Shown here one piece after another: positions 28,801 through 37,081 of a DNA stretch of 64,000 nucleotides. Both the position numbers and the translations under genes were made by a program. Source of the DNA: Novosphingopyxis sp965218915 (GTDB taxonomy: Bacteria > Pseudomonadota > Alphaproteobacteria > Sphingomonadales > Sphingomonadaceae); contig NZ_OZ244708.1 in the NCBI RefSeq assembly GCF_965218915.1, positions 2,976,001 through 3,040,000 on the forward strand, in the 5' to 3' direction. The notes under the pieces were generated by a model. That model searched no databases and was not told where the DNA came from. It was given only the letters and a program-made list of their open reading frames with translations. Each line of letters begins with the position of its first letter. The stretch's first letter is position 1.

Positions 28801-29025
28801 GCCGTTGGCGAAGGGCGGGCCATCATAGAAGACGAACTGGTTGGTCTCGCCGTCGATCTCCGCCGGGCGTTCATCCACCGATCGCTCGAAAATCCGCTCG
28901 CGCTTCCAGTAGTCCAGCACGTCCGCCTCCATGCGCGGAACGTCGGGCGAAGGATCGATCGCGGGATAAAGCGAGGATTTGGACACAATGGGCGCTTTCG
29001 ATGGCAAGGCCGGATGGCGAGCCAT
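25831..29025 (-). CDS. ileS: Isoleucyl-tRNA synthetase, eukaryote-like (type 2) form
   Basis: The 1064-residue class I synthetase has the HIGH equivalent as DGPPFANGLPHYGH (about residues 68-81) and the KMSKS equivalent as QKLSKRLKNYPDP. These signatures, and the length over 1000, match the type 2 IleRS group shared with eukaryotes and known for mupirocin resistance, rather than the usual 940-residue bacterial enzyme. The editing domain (TTTPWTLPSNLALAVGPE, GTGIVHTAPAFGEDD) is present. It charges tRNA-Ile and is essential if unique. The start ATG at 29025 lacks a clear ribosome site, so a slightly later start is possible. The GT4 gene follows 181 bases downstream. Confidence 0.96.
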   Translation of the reverse strand: MARHPALPSKAPIVSKSSLYPAIDPSPDVPRMEADVLDYWKRERIFERSVDERPAEIDGETNQFVFYDGPPFANGLPHYGHMATGYVKDLVPRFRTMQGRRVERRFGWDCHGLPAEMSAEKELGISGRLAILDYGMDKFNDYCRESVLRYTNDWQYYVERMGRWVDFENDYKTMDPGFMESVLWAFKTLHDKGLVYRGSRVVPYSWAMQTPLSNFETRLDNSYRERQDPALTVLFKLTEPLKDGKPASLAAWTTTPWTLPSNLALAVGPEFDYAILEKDGEHVVIAEALKEAYAAELEGHEQVGTAKGSELAGRRYEPLFPFFADAENAFQVFAADFVTLESGTGIVHTAPAFGEDDMELGRANGLPLIAPVNDEGNFTSEVPPYQGMNIFDANKDIIRDLKAAGVVLRHETYLHNYPHCWRTDTPLIYRAIDAWYVEVTAFKDRMVELNQTIDWIPGHVKDGLFGNWLENARDWNISRNRFWGCPIPVWLSDDPAYPRTDVYGSLDQIEADFGRRPDDLHRPHIDGFTRPNPDDPTGKSTMRRVPEVLDVWFDSGSMPFAQLHYPFENKERFEQNFPADFIVEYMAQTRGWFYTLMVLSTALFDKAPFRHVICHGVVLGEDRQKLSKRLKNYPDPTQVLAEHGSDALRVYMMSSSLLSGGDLIIHSDARGVQDALRRTILPLWNATYFFTLYANADGYQAQLRTDSSDEHDRYILAKTRELVETLTARLEANDIPGAYGLIAPFLEVSNNWHIRRNRSRFWGEEVTADKRDAFDTLYTMLVTVSTALAPLMPFVTETIYRGLTGETSVHLAAWPDVSNFPQEADLIRDMDLARDVCGAGLSTRVRQQIRLRQPLRGLTIAHPEVDRLRPFADTIADELNVKAIAFETDPTSVGDLVLKVDPRRIGKRLGPRMKDVIAASKSGEWTRRDDGVVEIAGVEIGEEDYDLRVTTSNKQQDAQMFDGGRGTVVLDLELDEALRDEARARDFVRHVQDSRKAAGLDVSDRIVIRAEADGNLARALDTHHEYVLGETLGTELRLGDAGKSAEAFQIDGEQTRIAVIRVAA

Positions 29026-29125
29026 TCAGGTAATCGGCGGCGCGGTGCAATGCAACAAAGGCCGGGCATGTCCGCGATCAGTGCATAGCTGGTTCTTTGT
29101 TTCGTAAACCGACCACCAAATCGCT

Positions 29126-29201
29126 CGTTACCCCAACGAAAGCCGGGGTCTCAGGCCTGATTGCGAAAACGCCCGAGATGCCAACTTTCGCTGGCATGAC
29201 G
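29126..29201. repeat. Imperfect intergenic inverted repeat (CGTCAT...GCGAAAGC family)
   Basis: The arms at 29126-29156 and 29171-29201 are imperfect reverse complements, each centred on CGAAAG and ending in TCTCRGGC at the loop. It lies in the 202-base gap between ileS and the lipoprotein gene and may work as an RNA hairpin. It belongs with the palindromes at 17852 and 32444. Confidence 0.65.
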
Positions 29202-29227
29202 AACAATGGAAACTCGTGCGCGCTAGT

Positions 29228-29740
29228 TCAGCCGCATTTCCTGTAGCGCTCAGGCCCCGGCATCGCATCCTCGCCGGTTTCACGCCGGATCAACGTCTTG
29301 CCGCCGTCCTGTGCGTCGAGCGTCATGCCCTTGGTCCAGCTCTGGCCCTCGCCCGAAAAGCTGAAATCTGCGACGATACGGCTGTCGCTGGACTCGCTGA
29401 TCTTGCCCAGCCTGGCGGTGGATTCATAAAAGCGGATCCGGTCGGCACCGACCGTAATCAGCCCCTTGTCGTCGCCGTTGGTGGTGGTGCAATCGGCCGG
29501 ATTGATGCCCCAGCGGCCCTGCAGCGCGGCGGGGATCGTCGCCATGGCGCTACTGTCTCCGGTTTCGTCGTCCGCCACCGGCACCGTGGCCGAGGGGGCG
29601 GGCGGCATGGCGGGCGCGGCGGTGTCGTTGGTGACCGCGGGGGTCGCCATATCGTCAGCCGCGAGAGGCTCGTCGACCGGGCCGCTGTTGCACGCGGCGA
29701 GGCTGATGCCGAGCGCGGCGATCAAATAGGAACGCTTCAT
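29228..29740 (-). CDS. Putative lipoprotein, unknown function
   Basis: The 170-residue protein begins with a lipoprotein signal peptide (MKRSYLIAALGISLAACNSG, lipobox LAAC, Cys17). A Pro/Ala/Thr-rich linker with repeated D/T/V follows, then a compact domain: LQGRWGINPADCTTTNGDDKGLITV, a strand-rich core and a final Cys (ERYRKCG). The two domain cysteines may form a disulphide. AAAGGACAGG just upstream fixes the start at 29740. It lies 70 bases beyond the deacetylase gene on the same strand. The family is not one I can name. Confidence 0.75.
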   Translation of the reverse strand: MKRSYLIAALGISLAACNSGPVDEPLAADDMATPAVTNDTAAPAMPPAPSATVPVADDETGDSSAMATIPAALQGRWGINPADCTTTNGDDKGLITVGADRIRFYESTARLGKISESSDSRIVADFSFSGEGQSWTKGMTLDAQDGGKTLIRRETGEDAMPGPERYRKCG

Positions 29741-29810
29741 GACCTGTCCTTTCGGCGGTTGAGCGGAGCTAACGCTTGGCAGCGATGGAAGGGTTCCACC
29801 ACCGCTTTCG

Positions 29811-30767
29811 TCAAGGCGTGGGCGCAGCCTCCTCGTGCAGCACGCGCTCGGCAAAGCGCCGGTTGGCGACGGCGATGGTATTGCCGTCATACCAGCGCGG
29901 CGCGGGCAGGCCTTTCTGCCAGGCCAGCATCTCGGTCAGCGTGCCCTGCGCCGAGGGTGTGTCGTAGCGCGTCGCCTCTTGTCCTACCGGATCGGCATAG
30001 GCCTCGTCCGCGCTCACGATGTCCCAGCCCCCCGCGCGCAACGCCGCCACCAGATCACCGATATACATCGCGGCCAGATCGGTCTCGTGAAGCAGCATGA
30101 CATGAACCGGCGACCGCCCCGTCGCCCGCCGCATCAGGCCATCGTAGAATTCCGCCGCCTCGACATGGGACTGGACATAGAGATCGCGCAGCGCCTCCCG
30201 GTCGATCGGCTTGCCAGCTGCATTTGCCTCGAGGGTGAGATTCTCCATGTTCCAGTCGGATGCTTCGGAGGTGACATAAGCATCGCCGAGCCCGCGTGCC
30301 GCTAGCCCCGCGCGCACCGCGTCGCGCTTGGCCTTGTCACCTTGGCCTTCGTCCAGGAAGGGATAGCGAAACCAGGGGCGGTAGCCCTTGCGGCCCTTCA
30401 GCCAGAGCTCCGCCGCATCGATATCGGCGAGATAGGCGGCGGCGCTCAGCGCATTGAGATGCGGATGGGTGTTGCTGTGATCGGCAATGACATGGCCCGC
30501 CGCGACATAAGCGTCGATCCGGTCCTCCCCGCCCGCGCCCTGCGGCAAATCGAGATGTGCCGGATTGACGAAGAACACCGCCTGCTCGACCTCGGCCCGG
30601 TCCAGCGCGGCGATCAGCATCACCGTGCGCCGGTCCGGCGTCAGAAATGCCCCGGCGGCGCGGGGCACATCGTCGAAACTGAGCGCGATGCGTTTCTGGT
30701 CCTGGGCCGAGGCTGGGGCACATGCCAAAAGCCACGCGGCGGCGATGCAGAGCAGGAGATGTTTCAT
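29811..30767 (-). CDS. Exported polysaccharide deacetylase (NodB-fold, CE4)
   Basis: The 318-residue protein has a signal peptide (MKHLLLCIAAAWLLACAPASAQ), a NodB-type motif IALSFDDVPR (catalytic and metal Asp), the metal-binding HSNTHPHLN, and RYPFLDEG as the third motif. A late HVMLLHETDLAAM segment supplies the motif containing the second catalytic His. It removes acyl groups, typically N-acetyl, from periplasmic or exported glycans; the exact substrate is unknown. LLACAP also resembles a lipobox (LLAC), so lipid anchoring is possible. Start at 30767 begins the signal peptide. Confidence 0.85.
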   Translation of the reverse strand: MKHLLLCIAAAWLLACAPASAQDQKRIALSFDDVPRAAGAFLTPDRRTVMLIAALDRAEVEQAVFFVNPAHLDLPQGAGGEDRIDAYVAAGHVIADHSNTHPHLNALSAAAYLADIDAAELWLKGRKGYRPWFRYPFLDEGQGDKAKRDAVRAGLAARGLGDAYVTSEASDWNMENLTLEANAAGKPIDREALRDLYVQSHVEAAEFYDGLMRRATGRSPVHVMLLHETDLAAMYIGDLVAALRAGGWDIVSADEAYADPVGQEATRYDTPSAQGTLTEMLAWQKGLPAPRWYDGNTIAVANRRFAERVLHEEAAPTP

Positions 30768-30836
30768 GCTTCCTGCTAGCACAACCGACGCGGGGCTCCA
30801 TAGCTTCTGTCGCGCTCCTTCGAAACGCGTGCGGCG

Positions 30837-32369
30837 TTACCCCATCGTTGGAATAACAAAGGCGTCGTTGTTGCGTGCCGGCCCGCCATCCTCGGCTTGA
30901 TCGGACAGGTTGGCGGTTCCATCCGGCCAGCGCTGCGTCACCGTTTTGATCTTGGTCCAGAACTTCACGCCTTCCATGCCGTGCTGGTTGGTGTCGCCAA
31001 ACGCCGAGCGCTTCCAGCCGCCGAAGCTGTGATAGGCGACCGGCACCGGGATCGGCACGTTGATGCCGACCATACCGACATCCACGCGCTGCGCGAATTC
31101 GCGCGCCGCGTGGCCGTTGCGCGTGAAGATGGCGACGCCGTTGCCGTATTGATGCTTGCTGGGCAGCGCGACGGCTTCCTCGAAATCCTTCGCGCGAACA
31201 ATCTGCAGCACCGGGCCGAAGATTTCCTCGCGGTAGCTGTCCATGTCGGTGGTGACGTGATCGAACAGGCTCGGGCCGATGAAGAAGCCGTCTTCATGAC
31301 CCTGCAGCTTGAACCCCCGGCCATCGACGACCAGCTCCGCGCCCTCGTCCACGCCCTTCTGGATCCAGTCCTCGACGCGTTTCTTGTGCGCGGCGTTCAC
31401 GACCGGGCCGTAATGCGCGTCCTTGTCGGTCGAGACGCCGACCCGCAGCGCCTCGATCGCGGGGAGCAGCTTTTGCCTAAGCCGCTCGGCGGTGGCCTCA
31501 CCCACCGGCACGACGACCGGCAGCGCCATGCAGCGCTCGCCCGCCGAACCATAGGCCGCGCCGGACAGATCGTTCACCACCTGATCGAGATCGGCGTCGG
31601 GCATGACGATGCCGTGGTTCTTCGCCCCGCCCATCGCCTGCACGCGCTTGCCGGCCGCCACGCCGCGCTGATAGACATAATGCGCGATGTCGGAGCTTCC
31701 GACGAAGCTGACGCCGGCAATCATCGGATGGTCGAGGATCGCGTCGACCATCTGCTTGTCGCCCTGCACGACCTGAAGGATGCCCTCGGGCGCGCCGGCT
31801 TCGACGAACAGTTCGGCGAGGCGGCGCGGCACGCTGGGGTCGCGCTCGCTGGGTTTCAGGATGAACGCGTTGCCCGCCGCAATGGCGGGGCCGAACATCC
31901 ACATCGGGATCATCGCGGGAAAGTTGAACGGGGTGATCCCCGCGCCGATGCCGATCGGCTGGCGCATCGAATAGACGTCGATGCCCGGCCCGGCGCCTTG
32001 GGTATATTCGCCCTTCAGCACATGCGGGATGCCGCAGCAGAACTCGATCACGTCGAGCCCGCGCTGTACGTCGCCGCGCGAATCCGCGATCACCTTGCCA
32101 TGCTCGCTGCTGAGCATCTCGGCGAGATTTTCCATATCCGCCTCGACCAGCTGCTTGAACCGGAAGAACACGCGCGCCCGGCGCTGCGGATTGGTCGCGG
32201 CCCATTCGGGCTGCGCGTTCATCGCCGCCTTCACCGCTTTATCGAGCACCGCCGCATCGCCCAGCGGCACCCGCGCCTGCACGCTGCCGTCATTGGGGTT
32301 GAACACGTCCGACGTGCGCGATCCGCCGCCGCCTGCTTCGCCTGCGATGAAATGGTCGATGGTGCGCAT
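30837..32369 (-). CDS. mmsA: CoA-acylating methylmalonate-semialdehyde dehydrogenase
   Basis: The 510-residue aldehyde dehydrogenase has N-terminal MRTIDHFIAGE, the family-specific GITPFNFPAMIPMWMFGPAIAAGNAFILKPSE, FVGSSDIAHYVYQRG, and catalytic Cys280 in GSAGERCMALPVVV. The lack of the general-base Glu and the SAGERCMA box mark the CoA-dependent MmsA/IolA group. It converts methylmalonate semialdehyde to propionyl-CoA in valine, or malonate semialdehyde to acetyl-CoA in inositol breakdown. No companion valine or inositol gene is seen beside it. The upstream AGGAGACA supports start 32369. Confidence 0.92.
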   Translation of the reverse strand: MRTIDHFIAGEAGGGGSRTSDVFNPNDGSVQARVPLGDAAVLDKAVKAAMNAQPEWAATNPQRRARVFFRFKQLVEADMENLAEMLSSEHGKVIADSRGDVQRGLDVIEFCCGIPHVLKGEYTQGAGPGIDVYSMRQPIGIGAGITPFNFPAMIPMWMFGPAIAAGNAFILKPSERDPSVPRRLAELFVEAGAPEGILQVVQGDKQMVDAILDHPMIAGVSFVGSSDIAHYVYQRGVAAGKRVQAMGGAKNHGIVMPDADLDQVVNDLSGAAYGSAGERCMALPVVVPVGEATAERLRQKLLPAIEALRVGVSTDKDAHYGPVVNAAHKKRVEDWIQKGVDEGAELVVDGRGFKLQGHEDGFFIGPSLFDHVTTDMDSYREEIFGPVLQIVRAKDFEEAVALPSKHQYGNGVAIFTRNGHAAREFAQRVDVGMVGINVPIPVPVAYHSFGGWKRSAFGDTNQHGMEGVKFWTKIKTVTQRWPDGTANLSDQAEDGGPARNNDAFVIPTMG

Positions 32370-32443
32370 GGGAGTGTCTCCTGAGACGATTCGTTGGTTG
32401 CGGCTATAACGGATGAGGGCGCATAGTGTTCGTTTGCAATTGT

Positions 32444-32526
32444 CGTCATTCCGGGCTTGACCCGGAATCCAGGGCGAGATGGCACTGCCACTAGGCCCTG
32501 GATCCCGGAGCAAGTCCGGGATGACG
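32444..32526. repeat. Intergenic inverted repeat (CGTCATTCCGGG family)
   Basis: CGTCATTCCGGGCTTGACCC at 32444-32463 and the following CGGAATCCAGGG mirror CCCTGGATCCCGGAGCAAGT and CCGGGATGACG at 32496-32526, with a 21-base loop. It lies between the mmsA promoter side and the 3' end of fghA. Such REP-like elements are scattered through sphingomonad genomes. Confidence 0.8.
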
Positions 32527-32543
32527 GTGTTTTCGCAATATTG

Positions 32544-33380
32544 TTAGCGCTTCAGCCGCTCGGCGTGCCAGCGGACGTGATCGCCCAGAAAGGTCGAGAT
32601 GAAATAATAGCTGTGGTCATAGCCTTCGCGCATGTTCAGCGCCAGGGCTATGCCTGCTTTCTCACAGGCTTCCCGCAGCAATTCCGGCTTCAATTGCTCG
32701 TCCAGAAACTGGTCTGCCGCGCCCTGCTCGACCAGCAGTTCGGGGACGCGTGCGCCGTCTGCGATCATCGCGCAAGCATCGTGCTGACGCCACGCGGCGC
32801 GGTCTTCGCCCAGATATTTCGAGAACGCCTTTTCGCCCCACGGCACCTGCATCGGCGCGACCACCGGCGAAAAAGCCGACACCGACCGGAACCGTTCGCC
32901 GCCACGCAGGCCGATGGTGAGCGCGCCGTGACCGCCCATCGAATGGCCGGTGATCGACTGGCGGCTCATGTCCGCCATCGGAAATTCCGCCGCAATCAGA
33001 GCGGGCAGCTCATCCTCGATATAGCTGCGCATCCGGTAATGCGCGGCCCACGGCTCCTCGGTCGCATCGAGGTAGAAACCGGCACCCTTGCCCAAATCAT
33101 AGCCTTCTTCATCCGGCACATCCTTGCCGCGCGGGCTCGTATCCGGCGCGATGAAGATGATGCCTTCATCGGCGCAAGCCGCGCGATATTCACCCTTTTC
33201 GGTGACATTCGCATGGGTACAGCTCAACCCCGAAAGATACCAGAGCACGGGGAGCTCGACGCCCGCCTCGTGCGGCGGCACGAACACGGAAAATGTCATG
33301 TCCGTGCCGGTGCTGTCGCTGGCATGTCGATAAACGCCCTGATCGCCGCCGTGCGATGCGTTGGTTGATAGGATTTTCAA
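32544..33380 (-). CDS. fghA: S-formylglutathione hydrolase
   Basis: This 278-residue esterase-D-family serine hydrolase has nucleophile Ser147 in GHSMGGHGAL, the family tripeptide region LSGLSCTHANVTEKGEYR with Cys54, and late EGYDHSYYFISTF containing the catalytic His. The TTG at 33380 (LKILSTNASHGG) gives the standard family N-terminus, and GAAGG lies about 9 bases upstream; an in-frame start 30 bases earlier would overlap the VOC gene. It hydrolyses S-formylglutathione to formate, the last step of the pathway begun by the dehydrogenase at 33803, as third gene of the operon. Confidence 0.93.
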   Translation of the reverse strand: MKILSTNASHGGDQGVYRHASDSTGTDMTFSVFVPPHEAGVELPVLWYLSGLSCTHANVTEKGEYRAACADEGIIFIAPDTSPRGKDVPDEEGYDLGKGAGFYLDATEEPWAAHYRMRSYIEDELPALIAAEFPMADMSRQSITGHSMGGHGALTIGLRGGERFRSVSAFSPVVAPMQVPWGEKAFSKYLGEDRAAWRQHDACAMIADGARVPELLVEQGAADQFLDEQLKPELLREACEKAGIALALNMREGYDHSYYFISTFLGDHVRWHAERLKR

Positions 33381-33385
33381 ACCGC

Positions 33386-33778
33386 TCAACCTTCGCGGTG
33401 GAAGCCGCATAATTTATGCCCGTCCGGATCGCGGAAGTAACTGAGATGGACCTTGCCGATCGCCCCGGCGTCGCGCAAGCCGGGCGGGTCTTCGCAGGTC
33501 GTGCCGCCATTCGCGAGCGCCACATCGTGCAGCTCGGCCACTTGCTCGGGCGAACTGCATTTGAAGCCGATAGTAAAGCCGTTGGCCGTGGTCGCCGGCT
33601 CGCCGTTGAGCGGCTCCGTGATCGCCAGCGTGTTGCCGTCATGGACGTAAAACAGCCGGCGAACGCCGAGCCGCTCGTTCGGGATCGGCTCGCGCCCGCC
33701 GAGCACACCGACCAGCGGCGTGTAGAATGCCTTGGATCGCTCCAGGTCGTTCGACCCGATCATGACATGATTGAACAT
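33386..33778 (-). CDS. VOC-family (glyoxalase/dioxygenase-like) protein
   Basis: This 130-residue vicinal-oxygen-chelate protein begins MFNHVMIGSNDLERSKAFYTPLVGVLGG and ends DPDGHKLCGFHRE. These are two beta-alpha-beta-beta-beta modules with His/Glu-type metal ligands at the expected positions. AAGGAGAGAATCC precedes the ATG. It lies 24 bases after the formaldehyde dehydrogenase and 5 bases before the fghA start, so it is the middle gene of a three-gene detoxification operon. A role in binding or processing a glutathione adduct is plausible but unproven. Confidence 0.85.
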   Translation of the reverse strand: MFNHVMIGSNDLERSKAFYTPLVGVLGGREPIPNERLGVRRLFYVHDGNTLAITEPLNGEPATTANGFTIGFKCSSPEQVAELHDVALANGGTTCEDPPGLRDAGAIGKVHLSYFRDPDGHKLCGFHREG

Positions 33779-33802
33779 GGATTCTCTCCTTTTTCGGTAA
33801 CA

Positions 33803-34909
33803 TTAGTAAACCACCACGCCGCGGATGCTTGTCCCCTCATGCATCAGGTCGAAGCCCTCGTTGATCTCCTCCAGCTTGAACCGGTGCGTGATCATCGGAT
33901 CGATCTGGATCTGGCCATCCATATACCAGTCGACGATCTTGGGCACGTCCGTGCGCCCGCGCGCGCCACCAAAGGCGGTGCCGCGCCAGCTGCGCCCGGT
34001 CACCAGCTGGAACGGCCGCGTCGCGATCTCGGCGCCCGCGCCGGCCACGCCGATGATGATGCTCTCCCCCCAGCCCTTGTGACAGCATTCCAGCGCCTGG
34101 CGCATGACATCGGTGTTGCCGATGCACTCGAAGCTGTAGTCCGCCCCGCCTCCGGTGAGTTTCACGATGCGCTCGACGATATCGCCGCCAACTTTCGGAT
34201 TGAGGAAATCGGTCATCCCGAATTTGCGGCCCCATTCTTCGCGGTCCGAGTTCAAATCGACACCGACGATCTGCGTTGCCCCCGCCAGCCGGGCGCCCTG
34301 GATCACGTTGAGCCCGATCCCGCCGAGCCCGAACACCACCACCCGGCTGCCGGGCTCCACCCTGGCCGTGTTCAGCACCGCGCCGACGCCCGTGGTCACG
34401 CCGCAGCCGACATAGCAGCTCGTGTCGAACGGCGCGTCGTCGCGGATCTTCGCCACCGCGATCTCCGGCAGCACGGTGAAGTTCGAAAAGGTCGAGGTGC
34501 CCATATAGTGGTAGATCGTCTCGCCCTTGTAGCGGAAGCGCGACGTGCCGTCGGGCATCAGCCCCTCGCCCTGGGTGACACGGATTTTCTGGCACAGATT
34601 TGTCTTGGGATTGAGGCAATATTCGCACTCCCGGCATTCGGGGGTGTAGAGCGGGATAACATGATCGTCCCCGGCCACGCCGGTGACGCCCGGCCCCACT
34701 TCGCGCACGATCCCTGCGCCTTCATGGCCGAGCACGGCGGGGAACTTGCCCTCCGGATCGTCGCCCGACAGCGTGTACGCATCGGTATGGCACAGCCCCG
34801 TCGCCATCAACTCGACCAGCACCTCGCCCTCTTTCGGCCCCTCCAGATCGAGCTCGACGATCTCGAGCGGCTGCCTGGCTTCAAAGGCGACGGCGGCGCG
34901 GGTTTTCAT
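33803..34909 (-). CDS. frmA: S-(hydroxymethyl)glutathione dehydrogenase (class III alcohol dehydrogenase)
   Basis: The 368-residue zinc enzyme begins MKTRAAVAFEARQPLEIVEL. Catalytic zinc ligands are Cys40 and His62, with structural zinc cysteines 92, 95, 98 and 106 (ECRECEYC...C). The nucleotide-binding GLGGIGLNVIQGA and an NTDVMRQALECCHKGWGESI segment match glutathione-dependent formaldehyde dehydrogenase. It oxidises S-hydroxymethylglutathione to S-formylglutathione with NAD+. Start at 34909 gives the family N-terminus. It heads the operon frmA-VOC-fghA; tRNA-Arg lies divergently 175 bases upstream. Confidence 0.96.
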   Translation of the reverse strand: MKTRAAVAFEARQPLEIVELDLEGPKEGEVLVELMATGLCHTDAYTLSGDDPEGKFPAVLGHEGAGIVREVGPGVTGVAGDDHVIPLYTPECRECEYCLNPKTNLCQKIRVTQGEGLMPDGTSRFRYKGETIYHYMGTSTFSNFTVLPEIAVAKIRDDAPFDTSCYVGCGVTTGVGAVLNTARVEPGSRVVVFGLGGIGLNVIQGARLAGATQIVGVDLNSDREEWGRKFGMTDFLNPKVGGDIVERIVKLTGGGADYSFECIGNTDVMRQALECCHKGWGESIIIGVAGAGAEIATRPFQLVTGRSWRGTAFGGARGRTDVPKIVDWYMDGQIQIDPMITHRFKLEEINEGFDLMHEGTSIRGVVVY

Positions 34910-35080
34910 GAAAGCTGAATCCTTTACTTCGGCGATTGTTGCTATACCAACCGAGTGCCGGAAAGCCGGTTCCGCCGAAACCCCAGTGCTCGAAGTCCAG
35001 TGCCCGGAGTCCCTGTGCAAGGCGAACAGCCATCACATGCCCGCTTGGCGAGCCGTGCCCACGCTGCTAAACGCTTCGCC

Positions 35081-35679
<599 letters not shown>

Positions 35680-35693
35680 TCAGGAGTCTGGTC

Positions 35694-36380
35694 GGTGCCG
35701 GAAGGCGCAACTCATCCTGCGGCTGACCTTCGTCGTTGGCCTGCCGGTCGCGATCTTCTGCGCCGCCTTCCTTGTCCAAGGCTTGCGGGGTTGGGACAAC
35801 GTGCTCGCCGCCACATTGGTCGAACTCACGCCCGCCTCCGTCCTCGGGCGACTGGCATGGGGTTTCGCCCCGCGCCTGTCGCGTGCGCCCGTCATCACCG
35901 GGCTGCTCCGCCATCTCGCGGCGGCGTGCACCTTTGCCGTGATATGGACAGCGGTGGTCGGGATCGCCGTTATCTTGCTGCAGCCTGCGGCACGGGCCAA
36001 TTTCTTCGGGCGTTGCCGTCTGGCACGTGCTGGCGGCGATCGATGATGACGCGCTTGATTGCGGTGTACCCCCGCTTTTGCTCCAACCCCTGGTCGAGAA
36101 TGCCGTCCGGCACGGGATAGATCAGTGTCCGAACGGCGGAACGGTCAGAGTGGCGGCAACGATCGAACGGGATCGCTTGTCCTTGGTGGTTGCGGACGAC
36201 GGAGTGGGATGCGCGCATCTGACAAACGAGTTCGGCTCTGGAGTGGGCATCGCGGCCACGCGTCGGCAGATCGACGCGCTTTTCAACAGCGATGCCCGGG
36301 TTGAGATTACGACTGCTGCAGGTACCGGCTTTCGCATCGCGCTCGAACTACCGGCGCTCCTACCGGGGCAAGCGCTGTGA
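35694..36380 (+). pseudogene. LytS-type sensor histidine kinase with internal deletion
   Basis: The 5' part (35694-36020) encodes membrane helices: LILRLTFVVGLPVAIFCAAF, then WDNVLAATLVELTPASVL and HLAAACTFAVIWTAVVGIAV. It then hits a junction and changes frame. The 3' part (36027-36380) encodes the ATPase end of a LytS/YehU kinase: PPLLLQPLVENAVRHGID with its N-box, VADDGVGC and a G2-like GSGVGIAATRRQ. The histidine-containing region between is missing. The start is also lost, since the relic abuts the hydrolase/recombinase chimera. A LytTR regulator survives at 38929 and may be its former partner. Confidence 0.75.
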
Positions 36381-36490
36381 CGCACAGGATCAAGGCCGTC
36401 ATCGCGCGTTCGCACATGGCCTTGAGCGCGGTCATGGGCAGTATGTTGGGCCGCCCAAGTTGACTGCCGGAGGGAGCGCGACATAGTGCT

Positions 36491-36973
36491 TCATTTCCGG
36501 GGCAGTGTATAGGCCAGATCGTAATAGTGCCTGCCTCCCTCGATCCTGACTTTGAGCGCGCCGCGGATGCCCACCAGTTCGCCCGAGCCGGAATTGGACG
36601 CGATGACGATATCGAGTTTCATCCCTTCCGCTTCGCTCATGATGCCGCGATGGAGCAGCACGAAGCTGCCATTACGCCCGTCGAGTGTGCCGTCGAACCG
36701 TTCGAGCGCAGCGTAGGCAGTGACGAGATTATCCGCGATCATCGTCCCTTTCGAAGTGCCGGCCAATGCGCCCGAGAACGATTTCGACATCGCAAAACGC
36801 GTTTCGCTTTCCTGTTTGACGGTGACTTCGAAGGTACCCTTGGCATGATGCCATTCTGCTGGCGCATTGGTAGGCGCGCCAGACGCGACGGCAACATGCG
36901 CAGGCGATACCGTCCAGACTATCGCCAAGCCAAGGCAATCGAGAAATCGGAACATCAGTGTCACATTTCGCAT
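36491..36973 (-). CDS. Exported DUF3224-family protein
   Basis: A 160-residue protein with a signal peptide (MRNVTLMFRFLDCLGLAIVW...VAVAS) and a single beta-barrel-like domain. Recognisable DUF3224 segments are KGTFEVTVKQE, FSGALAGTSKGTMI, YAALERFDGTLDGRNGSFVLLHRG and VIASNSGSGELVGIRGALKV. The family is small and of unknown function; the barrel suggests ligand binding. Start at 36973 gives a proper signal peptide; a frame extension to 37021 is not needed. The gene lies downstream of, and on the same strand as, the TetR gene, with a palindromic operator candidate between them. Confidence 0.8.
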   Translation of the reverse strand: MRNVTLMFRFLDCLGLAIVWTVSPAHVAVASGAPTNAPAEWHHAKGTFEVTVKQESETRFAMSKSFSGALAGTSKGTMIADNLVTAYAALERFDGTLDGRNGSFVLLHRGIMSEAEGMKLDIVIASNSGSGELVGIRGALKVRIEGGRHYYDLAYTLPRK

Positions 36974-37033
36974 GGCCGTCCACACTCCCTCGAAAACTGA
37001 GCCCGACGCGCATCGCCCCAAGGTGGGTTAAGA

Positions 37034-37045
37034 GAACGATCGTTC
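37034..37045. promoter_or_regulatory. Palindrome GAACGATCGTTC, likely TetR operator
   Basis: The sequence is a perfect 12-base palindrome in the 108-base gap between the TetR stop (37082) and the DUF3224 start (36973). Its ACGATCGT core is common in TetR-family operators. Repression of the DUF3224 gene by the adjacent TetR protein is the simplest reading. Confidence 0.55.
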
Positions 37046-37081
37046 CCTTAAACTCGGATCGCGGGGCAAAGTTCCTGACTG

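Noticed and set aside
27097..29088. Open frame of 663 codons antisense to ileS
   Set aside because: It mirrors the codon structure of ileS, has Arg/Gln/His-rich text without domains and no ribosome site; the sense strand carries clear synthetase motifs.
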